64,000 nucleotides of DNA from Nocardioides sp. URHA0032 (GTDB lineage: Bacteria; Actinomycetota; Actinomycetes; Propionibacteriales; Nocardioidaceae): the NCBI RefSeq assembly GCF_000620645.1, contig NZ_JIAV01000015.1, positions 248,001-312,000 of the forward strand, written 5' to 3'. Of the stretch, positions 1-10,363 are shown in pieces (within the stretch, counting starts at the first letter, position 1; the number at the start of each line of letters is the position of its first letter). A program made the translations under genes and the position numbers. A model generated the notes under the pieces. That model did not search any database. It was not told the DNA's origin and saw only the letters and a program-made list of their open reading frames with translations.

Positions 1-1235
1 CGTCGCGGTGGCCAGCGTGATCACGACCCGCGGGGACAGTCCGGAGATCGCCTGGAGCGTGCTCTTGAGCTCCTTGGGGTCGTTGGGCAGCTGGTTGATC
101 AGGTCGTCGATCGGCAGCTGGTGCAGCTGCTTCATCAGCGTGGAGGTGTCGATCTGGATCTGCAGCGCGGAGATCGCGCTGCTGGCCGTGTCGCCCTTCT
201 TGTGCAGCTCGGGCTTCGGGAGCACCAGCTTCAGGCCCAGCTGCGCCAGCGCGGCGGCCGCCTGGTCCGGGATCGCCGGCGCGTCCCCGTGCTGCGGACC
301 GGCGCTGTAGCCGGACGGCCCGAAGGAGAACTCCTGGCCGGCGACCGTCATGCCGCCGAGCACCGACCGCCCGGACGCGGTGTTCGCGGACCCGTCGCTG
401 CCGCTGGTGCTCGTGGCGACGATGCCGTCGAGCGTGACCAGTCCGCCGAGCAGGGCGACGTCGCCGAGCGCCGCTCGGGAGACCGTGGTGACCTTGCCGT
501 CCTCGACGACGTTCTGGCTGGACGAGGTGTAGCCCTCGAGGTCGACCAGCGCGGCGAGCTCCGGCGGTACGCCGGGGGTCGTGGGCGCCGGGTCGTCCGC
601 CGGCGCGTCGGCCGAGGCGCTGGACCCGCCGGTGATGGCGGCGCCGAACTGCTGGAGCAGGTCGCCGGCCGACGGGACCCCGGGGAGACCGGGAAGAGTG
701 GGGGCGCCGGGCGTACCTTCGCCCCCACTCCCGTTCCCACCGTCCTTGCCCCCGCCGTCCTGCACCTGGCCGTCGGGGGAGAACCCGGCCTGGGCGATCG
801 TCCTGGTGTCGCTCGCGCTGGTGCGCATCACGGCACCGGGGAACGGCTCGTCGGCCTGCTGCTGCTCGCCGGAGGGCTGTCCCGAGTTCACCTGCACCGG
901 GTAGCCGTTCTCGAACAGCTGCGGCGGCAGGTTGAGCTGCTCGCCGAACGTCTTCGCGCCCTCGCCGACCGGGTCGCCCGGCCACAGCCAGCTGGCCCGG
1001 CCCGCCGAGCTGCCGGAGTCGGCCTCGACCTTGGTGTAGCCCATCTCGACCTCGAACTGCGGGTTCGCCGGGATCGGGATGGTGGGCTCGTAGAACTCCA
1101 TCTTCACCGGGCTCGCCATCGCGACCGAGCTGTACCCGAAGGCCTGGTCCGCAGCGGACGCCGCGGGCGCGCCCGCCGACACCGGCAGAACGATGCCGGC
1201 GAGCGCTGCGGCCGAGATGGGGATGAGGATCCGCT

Positions 1236-1239
<4 letters not shown>
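1..1239 (-). CDS. Exported protein of unknown function, 3' end outside window
   Basis: The reading frame runs from an ATG at 1239 to the window edge (413 codons, no stop), so the C-terminus is missing. The first ~30 residues form a signal peptide (KR, hydrophobic stretch, AxA-type cleavage near ADQ). The mature part has an extracellular look: a Pro/Gly/Ser-rich linker around residues 160-185 separates an N-terminal part from a C-terminal part rich in Val/Thr/Gly. The start overlaps the livF stop by four bases (ATGA), so it is translationally coupled to the ABC operon and is probably an exported partner of that system. No known family was recognised. The function is unassigned. Confidence 0.75.
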
Positions 1240-1939
<700 letters not shown>

Positions 1940-1943
<4 letters not shown>

Positions 1944-2719
1944 CGCACGACCTCCAGCTCCTGGGTGAGGTCGGACGGCTCGGCAGCGGGCTCGGCGTCG
2001 GAGTAGCCGAGGTAGGCCTGCTGCACCTGGGGGTTCGCACGGACCTCGCCCGGCGGCCCGGAGGCGATCACCCGGCCGAAGTCGAGGACGTGGATGTCGT
2101 CGCAGACCGACATCACCAGGTCCATGTCGTGCTCCACCATCAGGATCCCGCGACCCTCGGCGGCGAGCTGGGCGAGCAGCTCGCCGAACGCGTCGGTCTC
2201 GGACTCGTCGAGGCCGGACGACGGCTCGTCGAGGAGCAGCAGCTTCGGCTCGCTGGCCAGGCAGCGCGCGAGCTCCAGCAGCCGGGCGGTGCCGGTGGGG
2301 ATCGAGTCGGCGCGCTCGTCGGCGTACGCCGCGATGCCGACCTGCTCGAGCAGGCCGTCGACGTCCGCTTGGGCCGGGCGGACCAGGCCGCCGATCCCGC
2401 GGGCGATGTCGCGGGCGACCCGGACGTTGTCGCGGACGGTGAGCGAGCCGAACGCCTCGAGGCGCTGGAAGGTGCGGCCCATCCCCCGGCGGGCACGGCG
2501 GTGCACCGGCAGCCGGGTGATGCTGCGGCCGTCGAAGCGGACCGTGCCGTGGTTGGGCTTCTGGAGCCCACTGATCACGTTGAAGCAGGTGGTCTTGCCC
2601 GCGCCGTTGGGGCCGATCAGGCCGGTGATCCGGCCCGCCTCGGCGGTGAAGGCGGCGTGGTCGACCGCCGTCACCCCGCCGAACTGGACGACGACGTCGT
2701 CAACCTCGAGCAGCGACAT
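1940..2719 (-). CDS. livG: Branched-chain amino acid-type ABC transporter ATPase LivG
   Basis: 259 residues from the ATG at 2719; a longer frame upstream would add a low-complexity Arg/Thr run out of the permease gene and is not credible. Walker A GPNGAGKTT lies at residues 36-44 and Walker B LLLLDEPSSGLD near 160-172. The signature segment reads PTGTARLLELAR, a degenerate form typical of LivG, where LSYGQ-like sequences are the norm. The gene starts 20 bases inside the end of the permease gene and ends overlapping livF, so translation is coupled on both sides. It supplies one of the two ATPase subunits for the importer. Confidence 0.92.
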
Positions 2720-4742
2720 GCGCGCCCACCTCCTCGTCCTTCGTGCTGTCCGCCGTGCTGTCCGTCGTGCTGTCCTCGGGGAGGCCCGCGGAGACGTCCT
2801 CCCGGATCGTGATCTCGTTGAGCGGCACGGCGTTCTCGGCACCGTCGTCGGCCCGGCCGCGCGGCAGCGGCAGCACGGGCACGACCGCGCGCACCCGGTC
2901 GCCGAACCTGCGGTCCAGCAGCCGGCCGACGGTGAACAGCTGGTTGGCGAGGCCGTTCGGGTCGCGGCCGAGGGCCACGGCGCCGAAGCCGAGCACCGCG
3001 AACACCAGCCCGGCCAGCTCGGGCCGGCTGCTCTGCAGCACCGGCAGCAGCATCAGTCCGACGCCACCGAGCGCCGCGCCGGTCACGGAGGTCACGCCGC
3101 AGACCACGGCGAGCAGCAGCAGCGGGAGGCTGTTGAACAGCTGGAAGTCGGCGGCGCCGATGGTCCCGCGCAGGCCGGCGAAGAGCCCGCCGGCCAGGCC
3201 CGCCATGCCGGCGGACAGGCCGAAGAGCGCCACCCGGAACCACCGCATGTCCAGCCCGAGCGTCCCGCACGCGGCCGGGCTGTCGCGCATCGCGATCAGC
3301 ACCCGCCCGAGCGGGCCGCGGCGCAGGAGCAGCAGGAACAGCGCCATCAGCACGAAGAACGTCGCCATCACCAGCACGTAGCCGCCGAGGGAGTCGAAGG
3401 ACCGGCCGAGCACCGAGAGCCGGTCGGCCTTGAGGGTGCCGTTGTAGCCGAACGCGAAGTCCGCCTGGAACACCATCTTGTCCATGAGCACGCCGAACGC
3501 CAGCGTCGACAGCGCGAGGTAGAGGCCGGTCAGCCGCAGCACCGGCAGCGCGACCAGCGCGCCGACGATCGCGGCGATGAGCGCGGACAGGAACAGGCCG
3601 TACAGGTTGGGCTCGTCGAGCTTGGCGTAGGCGAGGGCCCCGACACCCGCGAAGGTGAACTGCGCGAGCGACACGTGGCCGCCGAACCCGGTGAGCAGCA
3701 CCAGCGAGAGCATCACCATCGCGTACGTCGCGGCGGTGCCGACCAGCAGCAGGTTGGCGTCGGACATCGCGACGGTGAGGAACGCGACGAGGGCGATCAG
3801 CGCGATCCCCCAGCCGATCGACCTGGGGAAGGACGGCAGCGGCGCGGACACGATGCCCTTGACCTGGCCGATCCGCAGCTGCGCCTGCGGCATCAGGATG
3901 ATCACGACGAAGAGGAACAGCGCGGGCACGACCGCCCGCAGACCGGCCAGGTTGCCCTGGCTGGGCAGGTAGGCGACCGCGAAGGACTGGAGCACGCCGA
4001 GGCCCATCGCGCCCACGAACGTCAGCGGCAGGCTCTTGAGCCGGCCGAGCATCGCCGCGGCGTACGCGTTGATGACGAGCAGCGTCAGGTCGAAGTACGA
4101 CAGCCCGATCACCGGGGTGAGCAGGATCCCGGCGAGCGCGGCGAGCGAGATGCCGATCGCCCAGGACAGCGACGCCACCCGGTCGGGCTTGCCGCCGAAC
4201 AGCTGGAGCAGAACCGGGTTGTCGACCGAGGCCCGCATGGCCGTGCCGATGCGGGTGCGGTTGAGCAGCAGGTAGAGCAGCGCCGCGACCACGGCCGAGA
4301 GCACGATCGTGATGATCTGGTGGGCGGTGACGTAGGTGCTGCCGATCTGGACGCCCTTGTCGGGCAGGAACGGCGGGAGCGTCCGCGGCGCCGGCGGCCA
4401 GATGTACTGGGCGACGCCGATCAGGCCGACGAACAGGCCGACGGTGACCACCAGCGAGACGCTGACCGGGCCCTCACCGAGGCCCCGCGTGACGAACCGC
4501 TGCACGAACCAGCCGATGCCCGGCGCGACCACACCCAGGACGAGGATCAGCGCGAGCCAGGTCGGCATCCCCTGCCGCTGGCTGAAGTCCCAGAACGTGA
4601 AGGCCATGACCATGCCGAACGCGCCGTGCGCGATGTTGAAGACCCGGGTCGTCGTGTAGGTCAGCACCAGTCCGCTGGCCGCGATGGCGTACGCCGCGCC
4701 CGTGAAGAGGCCGAGGATGGTGAAGGAGAGGATCGTGGACAT
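2700..4742 (-). CDS. Fused LivH-LivM permease of branched-chain amino acid-type ABC importer
   Basis: 680 residues, about twice the size of a single permease. Residues 1-~295 match LivH (start MSTILSFTILGLFTGAAY and the NIAHGAFGM segment), and ~305-625 match LivM (TGFGGHVSLAQFTFAGVGA, then the GLYLALSTLAF core). Roughly 16-18 hydrophobic segments are visible. A charged C-terminal tail (~640-680) ends inside livG. Fusing the two permease halves fixes 1:1 stoichiometry. The start is an ATG three bases after the stop of the lipoprotein gene, so the operon order is binding protein, permease, LivG, LivF. Confidence 0.92.
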   Translation of the reverse strand: MSTILSFTILGLFTGAAYAIAASGLVLTYTTTRVFNIAHGAFGMVMAFTFWDFSQRQGMPTWLALILVLGVVAPGIGWFVQRFVTRGLGEGPVSVSLVVTVGLFVGLIGVAQYIWPPAPRTLPPFLPDKGVQIGSTYVTAHQIITIVLSAVVAALLYLLLNRTRIGTAMRASVDNPVLLQLFGGKPDRVASLSWAIGISLAALAGILLTPVIGLSYFDLTLLVINAYAAAMLGRLKSLPLTFVGAMGLGVLQSFAVAYLPSQGNLAGLRAVVPALFLFVVIILMPQAQLRIGQVKGIVSAPLPSFPRSIGWGIALIALVAFLTVAMSDANLLLVGTAATYAMVMLSLVLLTGFGGHVSLAQFTFAGVGALAYAKLDEPNLYGLFLSALIAAIVGALVALPVLRLTGLYLALSTLAFGVLMDKMVFQADFAFGYNGTLKADRLSVLGRSFDSLGGYVLVMATFFVLMALFLLLLRRGPLGRVLIAMRDSPAACGTLGLDMRWFRVALFGLSAGMAGLAGGLFAGLRGTIGAADFQLFNSLPLLLLAVVCGVTSVTGAALGGVGLMLLPVLQSSRPELAGLVFAVLGFGAVALGRDPNGLANQLFTVGRLLDRRFGDRVRAVVPVLPLPRGRADDGAENAVPLNEITIREDVSAGLPEDSTTDSTADSTKDEEVGAHVAARG

Positions 4743-4745
4743 CGT

Positions 4746-6182
4746 CTAGTTCCCGTTCAGGAGCGGGCCGCACTGGAAGCCGGCCGGGGAGACCTGGCTC
4801 CACTTGCCGTCGTTCAGCTGGAACACGGAGCCACAGTTGGCGGTGGTCTTCTGGCCGACCTGCTGGGGCACGTGCAGCCCGTTGCCGGTCCAGTTCTTGA
4901 CCTTGCTGAGCGCGCTCACCAGCGCTGCGCGGGTGAGCTTGCCGCCCAGCGCCACGGCCTGCTCGACGAACAGGCGAGCGGCGGACCAGGCGTAGAGGCC
5001 GTAGTAGTTCGGCACCGCGCCGGGCTTCACCTGCTGCAGCCACGCGCGGTAGAGCTGCATCTCCTTGACGCTGTAGTCGTCGAACATCTTCGTCGTCGAC
5101 CAGGTGTAGACGCCGTTGCCGTTGTCGCCGGCCTGGTCGACGAAGTTCTGGTCGTAGATGGTGGCGTCCTGGACGAACGCGTCGAGGTCGAGGCCCTGCT
5201 GCTGCATGGCGTCCAGGAGCTTCACGGTGTTCTGGTACGGGCCGATGTAGACGACCAGCTTGATGCCCTTGTCCTTCATCTGCTGGACGTACGGCGCGTA
5301 GTTGAACTCCGAGACGTCGATGCCCTGGTAGTAGTCGACCTTCCATCCCGCCCGGTTGTAGGCGTTGCGGAAGAAGGCGGCGTTCACCGCCGCGGCGCCG
5401 GCGTTGATGTAGAGCAGCGCCGCGTGCTGCGTCGCGTCCTTCATCTTCGACAGGAAGTACCGCGGCATCGCGCCGTTCACCAGGCCCGGGTCGACGGCCT
5501 GGGCGGCGAAGCAGGTCGAGCAGTCGCGGCGCTCGGGGGTGGTCGTGGTGGAGCGGATGTCCGGGAGCCCGCAGGACTGCGCCGGGCCCGCGCCGCCGGA
5601 GTCGAAGGCCGACATCGACCCCACCGCGGCGAACGCGTCGTCGCAGGCCTTGGTGTAGGCCTGCTGGTCCGCGCCGGCGTCCGCCCGGCTGTCGAGCAGC
5701 TCCACGTCGAGCTTGCGACCGCAGATGTCGCTGGTCGAGTTGAAGTACGCGGCGTACGCGCGGGTCGCCTGCTGGGCGGACTCGAAGATGCCCGGGACCG
5801 GCCCGGAGATGTCGGCGACGTTCGCGATCGTGATCGTCTTGTCGGTGATGCCGGTCTGGTTCTTGAAGCCGTTGCAGGAGCCGGCCCTGGTGCTGCCCGT
5901 CGCGGCGTTGTCGCCGGTGCCCTGGGTGCCGCCGGCCGGTGCGTCGGAGCCGCCGCCGGTGCTCCCGCCTCCGGTCGTGCTGGTGCCGCCCCCGGCGGTG
6001 GAGCCGGGGACGGAGCCGCCCGGCGACGTCCCGCCGTCGGAGCCACCCGCCGCGGTGCCCGCACCGCCGACCGCCTGCCCGCCGGTGGCGCTCGCGACCG
6101 TGCTCGGGTCGAGCTGCGAGCCGCACGCCGCGAGCGCGACGCACAGGGCCGCGGCGGCGACGATCCGGAGCAGGCTACGCAT
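4746..6182 (-). CDS. ABC transporter substrate-binding lipoprotein (Peripla_BP_6 type), first copy
   Basis: 478 residues with a lipoprotein signal peptide: charged N-terminus, hydrophobic core and lipobox LAAC with the lipidated Cys at residue 20. A Gly/Ser/Thr-rich tether of ~75 residues follows, then a periplasmic-binding-protein fold (TGITDKTITIANVADISG ... KLVVYIGPYQNT). GGAGGG sits a few bases upstream of the ATG. It shares long identical stretches with the neighbouring copy at 6283-7728, so the two arose by tandem duplication. Residues around the ligand pocket differ (GPYQNT here, GATAQF in the other), which suggests two ligands feeding one permease; that is inference. Confidence 0.9.
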   Translation of the reverse strand: MRSLLRIVAAAALCVALAACGSQLDPSTVASATGGQAVGGAGTAAGGSDGGTSPGGSVPGSTAGGGTSTTGGGSTGGGSDAPAGGTQGTGDNAATGSTRAGSCNGFKNQTGITDKTITIANVADISGPVPGIFESAQQATRAYAAYFNSTSDICGRKLDVELLDSRADAGADQQAYTKACDDAFAAVGSMSAFDSGGAGPAQSCGLPDIRSTTTTPERRDCSTCFAAQAVDPGLVNGAMPRYFLSKMKDATQHAALLYINAGAAAVNAAFFRNAYNRAGWKVDYYQGIDVSEFNYAPYVQQMKDKGIKLVVYIGPYQNTVKLLDAMQQQGLDLDAFVQDATIYDQNFVDQAGDNGNGVYTWSTTKMFDDYSVKEMQLYRAWLQQVKPGAVPNYYGLYAWSAARLFVEQAVALGGKLTRAALVSALSKVKNWTGNGLHVPQQVGQKTTANCGSVFQLNDGKWSQVSPAGFQCGPLLNGN

Positions 6183-6282
6183 CGGTTTCCCTCCCCGAGC
6201 GCTGACGATTTCTGCCGTTCCAACGACCGGTGGGGGGCGAGGTGACGCGGAGCACAGTCCGGCGGTCCACAGTGTCTAGGCC

Positions 6283-7728
6283 TCAGCTGCTCGTCGTACC
6301 GCTGCAGGTGTACTTGGTGCCGCCGACCGGCACCCAGCGGCCGTGCTCGAGCTGGATGAACCGCCAGCACTCGCCGGTGTGGTGCGGGCCGACGTGCTGG
6401 GGCGAGTGCATGCCGTTCGCGGTCCAGTCGTCGACCTTGCGGAGGTCGGAGACCAGGCTCGCGCGCGTCAGCTTGCCGCCGAGGGCGGCGGCCCGCTCGA
6501 CGAACAGCCGGGCGGCCGACCAGGAGAAGAGCCCGAAGAAGCTCGGCTCGGCGCCGGGCTTCACCTGCTGGAGCCAGCTCATGTACAGCTGGAGCTCCTT
6601 GTTGCTCGAGGCCTCCTCGAACGGCGTGAAGTTGATGAACAGCGTCGTGCCCTCGACCGCGTCGCCGCCGCTCTTCACGAAGTCGGTGGTGTACGCGGTC
6701 GGGTCGAGCATGAAGACCTCGGGCTTGAAGCCCTGCTGCTGCATCGCCTGGGCGAGCCGCACGAACTGTGCCGTGGCGCCGATCATCTGGACGTACTCGA
6801 TGCCCTTGTCCTTCATCTGCTGGACGTACGGCGAGTAGTTGAACTCCGAGATGTCGATGCCCTGGACGTAGTCGAAGTGCATGCCGCGCTTGTTCATCGC
6901 GGCGACCTGGGTCTTGCCGTTCTCGGCGGCGGCGCCCGCGTTGATGTAGAGCATCGCGGCGTGCGCCGCGGCGTCCGGGTGGTTCTTGATCACGTAGTCC
7001 GGGACGGCGTTCTGGAACTCGTTCGCCATCGTGGACTGGGCACCGAAGCAGGTGGTGCACGCCTGACGGTCCGCGGTGACCGAGGCCGACCGGATGTCGG
7101 GCAGGCCGCAGCCCTGCGCGGTGCTCGCGCCGCCGGAGTCGAACGCCGACATCGACCCGACCACGGCGAACGTCTCGTCGCAGGCCTTGGTGTAGTTCTG
7201 CTGGTCGGCCGCGGCGTCGGTGCGGCTGTCATACGCCTTGAGCTCGAGCTTGCGGCCGCAGATGTCGCTGGTGGCGTTGAAGTACGCGACGTACGCCTTC
7301 ACCGCGTCCTGGCTCGCCTCGAAGAGGCCCGGCACCGGCCCCGACACGTCCGAGCTGTTGCCGATCGTGATCGTCTTGTCCGTGATGCCGGTCTGGTTCT
7401 TGAACCCGTTGCACGAGCCGGCCCTGGTGCTGCCGGTCGCCGCGTTGTCGCCGGTGCCCTCGGTGCCGCCCCCGGAGCCGCCGCCCGTGGTGGTCGTCGA
7501 CCCGCCGCCGGTGGCGGTCGTCCCACCGCCCCCGGTCGAGCCGGGGACCGACCCGTCCGGCCCGGTGGCGGTCGACCCGTCGGCGCCGACGACCTGGCCG
7601 TCGGAGTTGACGGTCGTGCCGTTCACCTGGGCGACGGTGTCGGGATCGAGCTGCGAGCCGCAGGCGGCGAGCGAGAGCGCGACGAGCACGCCGACGGACG
7701 CCACGGCGGCGCGGGAGAACGGGACCAC
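6283..7728 (-). CDS. ABC transporter substrate-binding lipoprotein (Peripla_BP_6 type), second copy
   Basis: 481 residues from the GTG at 7728. An in-frame GTG at 7740 is possible, but the GGAGGG ribosome site lies between the two and is correctly spaced only for 7728. Lipobox SLAAC places the lipidated Cys at residue 23; a Gly/Thr/Pro linker and a Peripla_BP_6 fold follow. It is a paralog of the 4746-6182 protein, with a shared run beginning ATGSTRAGSCNGFKNQTG. It is probably the first gene of the ABC operon. A TetR-like palindrome lies just upstream. Confidence 0.88.
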   Translation of the reverse strand: MVPFSRAAVASVGVLVALSLAACGSQLDPDTVAQVNGTTVNSDGQVVGADGSTATGPDGSVPGSTGGGGTTATGGGSTTTTGGGSGGGTEGTGDNAATGSTRAGSCNGFKNQTGITDKTITIGNSSDVSGPVPGLFEASQDAVKAYVAYFNATSDICGRKLELKAYDSRTDAAADQQNYTKACDETFAVVGSMSAFDSGGASTAQGCGLPDIRSASVTADRQACTTCFGAQSTMANEFQNAVPDYVIKNHPDAAAHAAMLYINAGAAAENGKTQVAAMNKRGMHFDYVQGIDISEFNYSPYVQQMKDKGIEYVQMIGATAQFVRLAQAMQQQGFKPEVFMLDPTAYTTDFVKSGGDAVEGTTLFINFTPFEEASSNKELQLYMSWLQQVKPGAEPSFFGLFSWSAARLFVERAAALGGKLTRASLVSDLRKVDDWTANGMHSPQHVGPHHTGECWRFIQLEHGRWVPVGGTKYTCSGTTSS

Positions 7729-7747
7729 GGGGCCCTCCACACAGATC

Positions 7748-7766
7748 TAGAACACGTATCAGTTCT
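7748..7766. promoter_or_regulatory. Palindrome upstream of the ABC operon, KstR-like half-site
   Basis: AGAAC at 7749-7753 and GTTCT at 7762-7766 form an inverted repeat separated by eight bases. The segment 7748-7761, TAGAACACGTATCA, matches the KstR consensus TNNAACNNGTTNNA at all but one fixed position. It lies 20-38 bases before the start of the first binding-protein gene, where a repressor could act. The regulator is unknown; a TetR-family protein is the natural guess. Confidence 0.35.
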
Positions 7767-7824
7767 GGACCAACGACGCGGGCGCGGAGAGGTGACGCTC
7801 GCCACCCCGGGAGCGCCGATCTGG

Positions 7825-9378
7825 CTATCCCTCCGGATAGGTGAGCGGCACCCAGCTCCCCGTCTGGTAGGTGCCGTCGGTCTGGAGCGTGACCCACTGG
7901 ATGCCGGCCGGCCGGCCGTCGCGGTAGGTCACGAGGCTGATGCCGGCGGGCCGCCGGGGCTTGCTGCCGAGCGCGATGGCGTACGCCGCGCCGCCCGCGG
8001 TCCCGGTCGTGTACGTGTAGCCGACCTCGCCGTCCGGGCCCTCCACCCGGTCCGGCCCGGCGCGCACGTGGGTGTGGCCGGCGAGCACCAGGTCGGCGCA
8101 GCCACGCTCCAGCGCCGGCGCGCCGAGGTCCGCGTCGTGGACCAGGATCGTCGTCACCCGCACGTCGGAGTCGCAGGCGGCGTCGGCGATCCGGTCCGCG
8201 ACCTCGGAGAAGGTCAGGCCGGTCTCGTCGCGCCAGTTGCCGAGGCCGCTGGAGCGCGGGTCGTCCACGCCGAGCAGCGTCGTACCGGCCGGACCGGGCA
8301 CCACGTCGCCGTCGAGCATGGTCCAGTCGTGCTCGGCGAGGTACTCGTGCACGAAGTCGCCGTGGTCGTGGTTGCCCGCGACACCCCAGCGGTCGAGCCC
8401 GTCGAACGCGGCGCTCACCGAGTCGAGCGAGAACGCCTCCCAGCTCTTGCCGGAGGAGGTGTCGTCACCGCCGTCGAACACGGCGGTGGCGCCGCCGGCG
8501 TCGGCGATCGCGCGCGCGACCTGGTCCATGCCGATGTTGTCATGCCGGTCCGAGACGAACGCGACGACCGTGTCGCCCTCCCGCGGGTCGCGCAGCGGCA
8601 GGTCCACGGCGCGCTCGGCGGCGTCGGCGTAGAAGGTCTTGCTGGTGTCGTAGGTGTCGATCGCGCTCTCGATCAGACGCTGCGTCGAGGCGGTGGTGAC
8701 GTCGCCGCGCACCTCGACGCCCTCGAGGCCGTCCGGGAGCGGTACGGCGGGTCCGAGGAACGCCGTCAGCGGCTCCCAGTCCTCCCCCGCCTCGACGGGG
8801 TCCTCGCCACCGGACCAGGGCTGCCACAGCGCGAGGGCCAGCAGCAGGGCGACCACCAGCGCGAGCATCGCCTGCGGCAGCCCCACCCGGGCGGCCAGCT
8901 GGCGTCGGCGTACCGGACCCACGAGCACCCAGACCGCGACCGGGACCAGGCCGATCACCGCGCCGCGGATCAGCGCATTGACGGCCATGCCCTGCACGAC
9001 GTCGGTGACCTTCTCGACCTGGCCCTCGGGCTGGCTGGCCAGCAGCGCGTAGCGCTGCACCAGGTCGTCGACCGAGGCGGCGTCGGTCTTGCCCAGCCGG
9101 ATGTCGACGCCGACCGGGCTGCCGCTGTCGACGCGCACGTCCGGCACGACCGGCCCGGTGTGCAGCACCGCCGAGCCGCTGAGGTCCGGCGTGATCACGG
9201 CGTCGTGGCTGGCCACGACCGTCGTCCGGCTGGTGGTGAGGAACAGCAGCAGCGCGGCCAGCACGGCGCAGCCGAACCAGACCCCGACCAGGGACAGCCC
9301 GTGAGCGACCTGTCGGCGGGTCTCGACACGCCGGTCGCGACCTCGCGAGCTCGGTCCCGCGGCTCGCTCGACCACCAT
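7825..9378 (-). CDS. Membrane-anchored metallophosphoesterase
   Basis: 517 residues. A transmembrane helix lies at ~27-50 and a further hydrophobic region at ~128-190, followed by a calcineurin-like phosphoesterase domain. Its metal-binding motifs appear in order: SDRHDN (D-x-H), GGDD, GNHDHGD, and GHTH near the C-terminus. The catalytic domain is predicted on the outer face of the membrane. Oddly, the first 20 codons, including the ATG, are a copy of the dispersed GGTGGTCGAG...GTCGAGACC repeat, and no start codon is seen between it and the first membrane helix. No clear ribosome site precedes the ATG. The substrate is not predictable. Confidence 0.85.
   Translation of the reverse strand: MVVERAAGPSSRGRDRRVETRRQVAHGLSLVGVWFGCAVLAALLLFLTTSRTTVVASHDAVITPDLSGSAVLHTGPVVPDVRVDSGSPVGVDIRLGKTDAASVDDLVQRYALLASQPEGQVEKVTDVVQGMAVNALIRGAVIGLVPVAVWVLVGPVRRRQLAARVGLPQAMLALVVALLLALALWQPWSGGEDPVEAGEDWEPLTAFLGPAVPLPDGLEGVEVRGDVTTASTQRLIESAIDTYDTSKTFYADAAERAVDLPLRDPREGDTVVAFVSDRHDNIGMDQVARAIADAGGATAVFDGGDDTSSGKSWEAFSLDSVSAAFDGLDRWGVAGNHDHGDFVHEYLAEHDWTMLDGDVVPGPAGTTLLGVDDPRSSGLGNWRDETGLTFSEVADRIADAACDSDVRVTTILVHDADLGAPALERGCADLVLAGHTHVRAGPDRVEGPDGEVGYTYTTGTAGGAAYAIALGSKPRRPAGISLVTYRDGRPAGIQWVTLQTDGTYQTGSWVPLTYPEG
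9319..9376 (-). repeat. Dispersed GGTGGTCGAG...GTCGAGACC repeat, coding copy
   Basis: A 58-base copy read on the minus strand. It begins GGTGGTCGAGCGAGC and ends GGCGTGTCGAGACC. It covers nearly all of codons 1-20 of the phosphoesterase gene. Ends and internal rhythm match the copies at 10364, 61303 and 61390. Confidence 0.7.
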
Positions 9379-9403
9379 CAGTGGGTCCGCTGCCGCGTCC
9401 CCA

Positions 9404-10348
9404 CTAGCGGCGCGCCTCGGCGATCGCGTAGAGGGCGATGGACGCGGCGACGCCGGCGTTCAGCGACTCCAGCGACGAGGCCATCGGGATCGAGACGAGC
9501 TGGTCGCAGGTCTCGCTGACCAGGCGGCCCAGGCCGTTGCCCTCGGAGCCGACGACGACCACGAGCGGGCCGTCGCCGAGATCGAGGTCGGGAAGGCTGA
9601 CGTCGCCGTCCGCGGCCAGGCCGACCACCATCAGGCCGGCGTCCTGGTACGCCTTGAGCTGGCGGACCAGGTTCACCGTCTGCGCCACCGGCGTCCGGAC
9701 GGCGGCGCCGGCGCTGGTCTTCCAGGCGGAGGCGGTCATGCCGGCCGAGCGGCGCTCGGGGATCAGCACCCCGTGGGCGCCGAAGCCCGAGGCGCTGCGG
9801 ACGATGGCGCCCAGGTTGCGCGGGTCGGTGACCGAGTCGAGCGCGACGATCAGCGGCGGCTCGCCGTTCGCGGCGGCCGCCTCGAGCAGGTCGTCGGGGT
9901 GGGCGTACTCGTACGCCGGGATCCGCGCGGCCAGGCCCTGGTGCACCGCACCGCTGGTCATCCGGTCGAGCTCGTTGCGGGTGACCTCCATCAGGCTGAG
10001 GCCGCGGTCGGCGACGATGCCGAAGGCCTCGCGCAGCCGGGCGTCGCGCTCGGCACCCTCGGCGACGTACACGCCGGTCACCGGCACGCCGGCCCGCAGC
10101 GCCTCGACGACGGAGTTGCGCCCCGCCACCCACTCGGCCTCGGTGCCCGACTTGCGCTTCGGCCTGCGGGCCGCGGACTTCTCCGCGCGCTTCGCCGACT
10201 TGTGCGCCTGGTGGTACTCCCGGTCCTTGGCCTTGGGCGTCGGGCCCTTGCCCTCGAGCCCGCGACGCACCCGGCCCCCCGACCCCGCGGTCGGGTTGCC
10301 CTTGCTGCTCTTGCGGATCGCGCCCTTGCGCTGCGAGTTGCCTGCCAC
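9404..10348 (-). CDS. rlmB: 23S rRNA (guanosine-2'-O-)-methyltransferase RlmB / TrmH family
   Basis: 314 residues. The first ~70 are a Lys/Arg-rich extension typical of actinobacterial RlmB. A substrate-binding domain follows ([15 protein letters not shown] at ~75-90), then the SPOUT methyltransferase domain with the three knot motifs: [21 protein letters not shown] and [21 protein letters not shown]. It methylates the ribose of a guanosine in 23S rRNA using S-adenosylmethionine. It lies downstream of cysS on the same strand, the order seen in mycobacteria, though here a repeat copy sits in the 66-base gap. Confidence 0.92.
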   Translation of the reverse strand: MAGNSQRKGAIRKSSKGNPTAGSGGRVRRGLEGKGPTPKAKDREYHQAHKSAKRAEKSAARRPKRKSGTEAEWVAGRNSVVEALRAGVPVTGVYVAEGAERDARLREAFGIVADRGLSLMEVTRNELDRMTSGAVHQGLAARIPAYEYAHPDDLLEAAAANGEPPLIVALDSVTDPRNLGAIVRSASGFGAHGVLIPERRSAGMTASAWKTSAGAAVRTPVAQTVNLVRQLKAYQDAGLMVVGLAADGDVSLPDLDLGDGPLVVVVGSEGNGLGRLVSETCDQLVSIPMASSLESLNAGVAASIALYAIAEARR

Positions 10349-10363
10349 GTCAGTGTCCTTTTC

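Noticed and set aside
2094..6245. A very long open frame on the plus strand over the ABC operon
   Set aside because: It lies opposite five clear genes and has Arg/Gln/His-rich low-complexity translation, as expected for the antisense of GC-rich codons.
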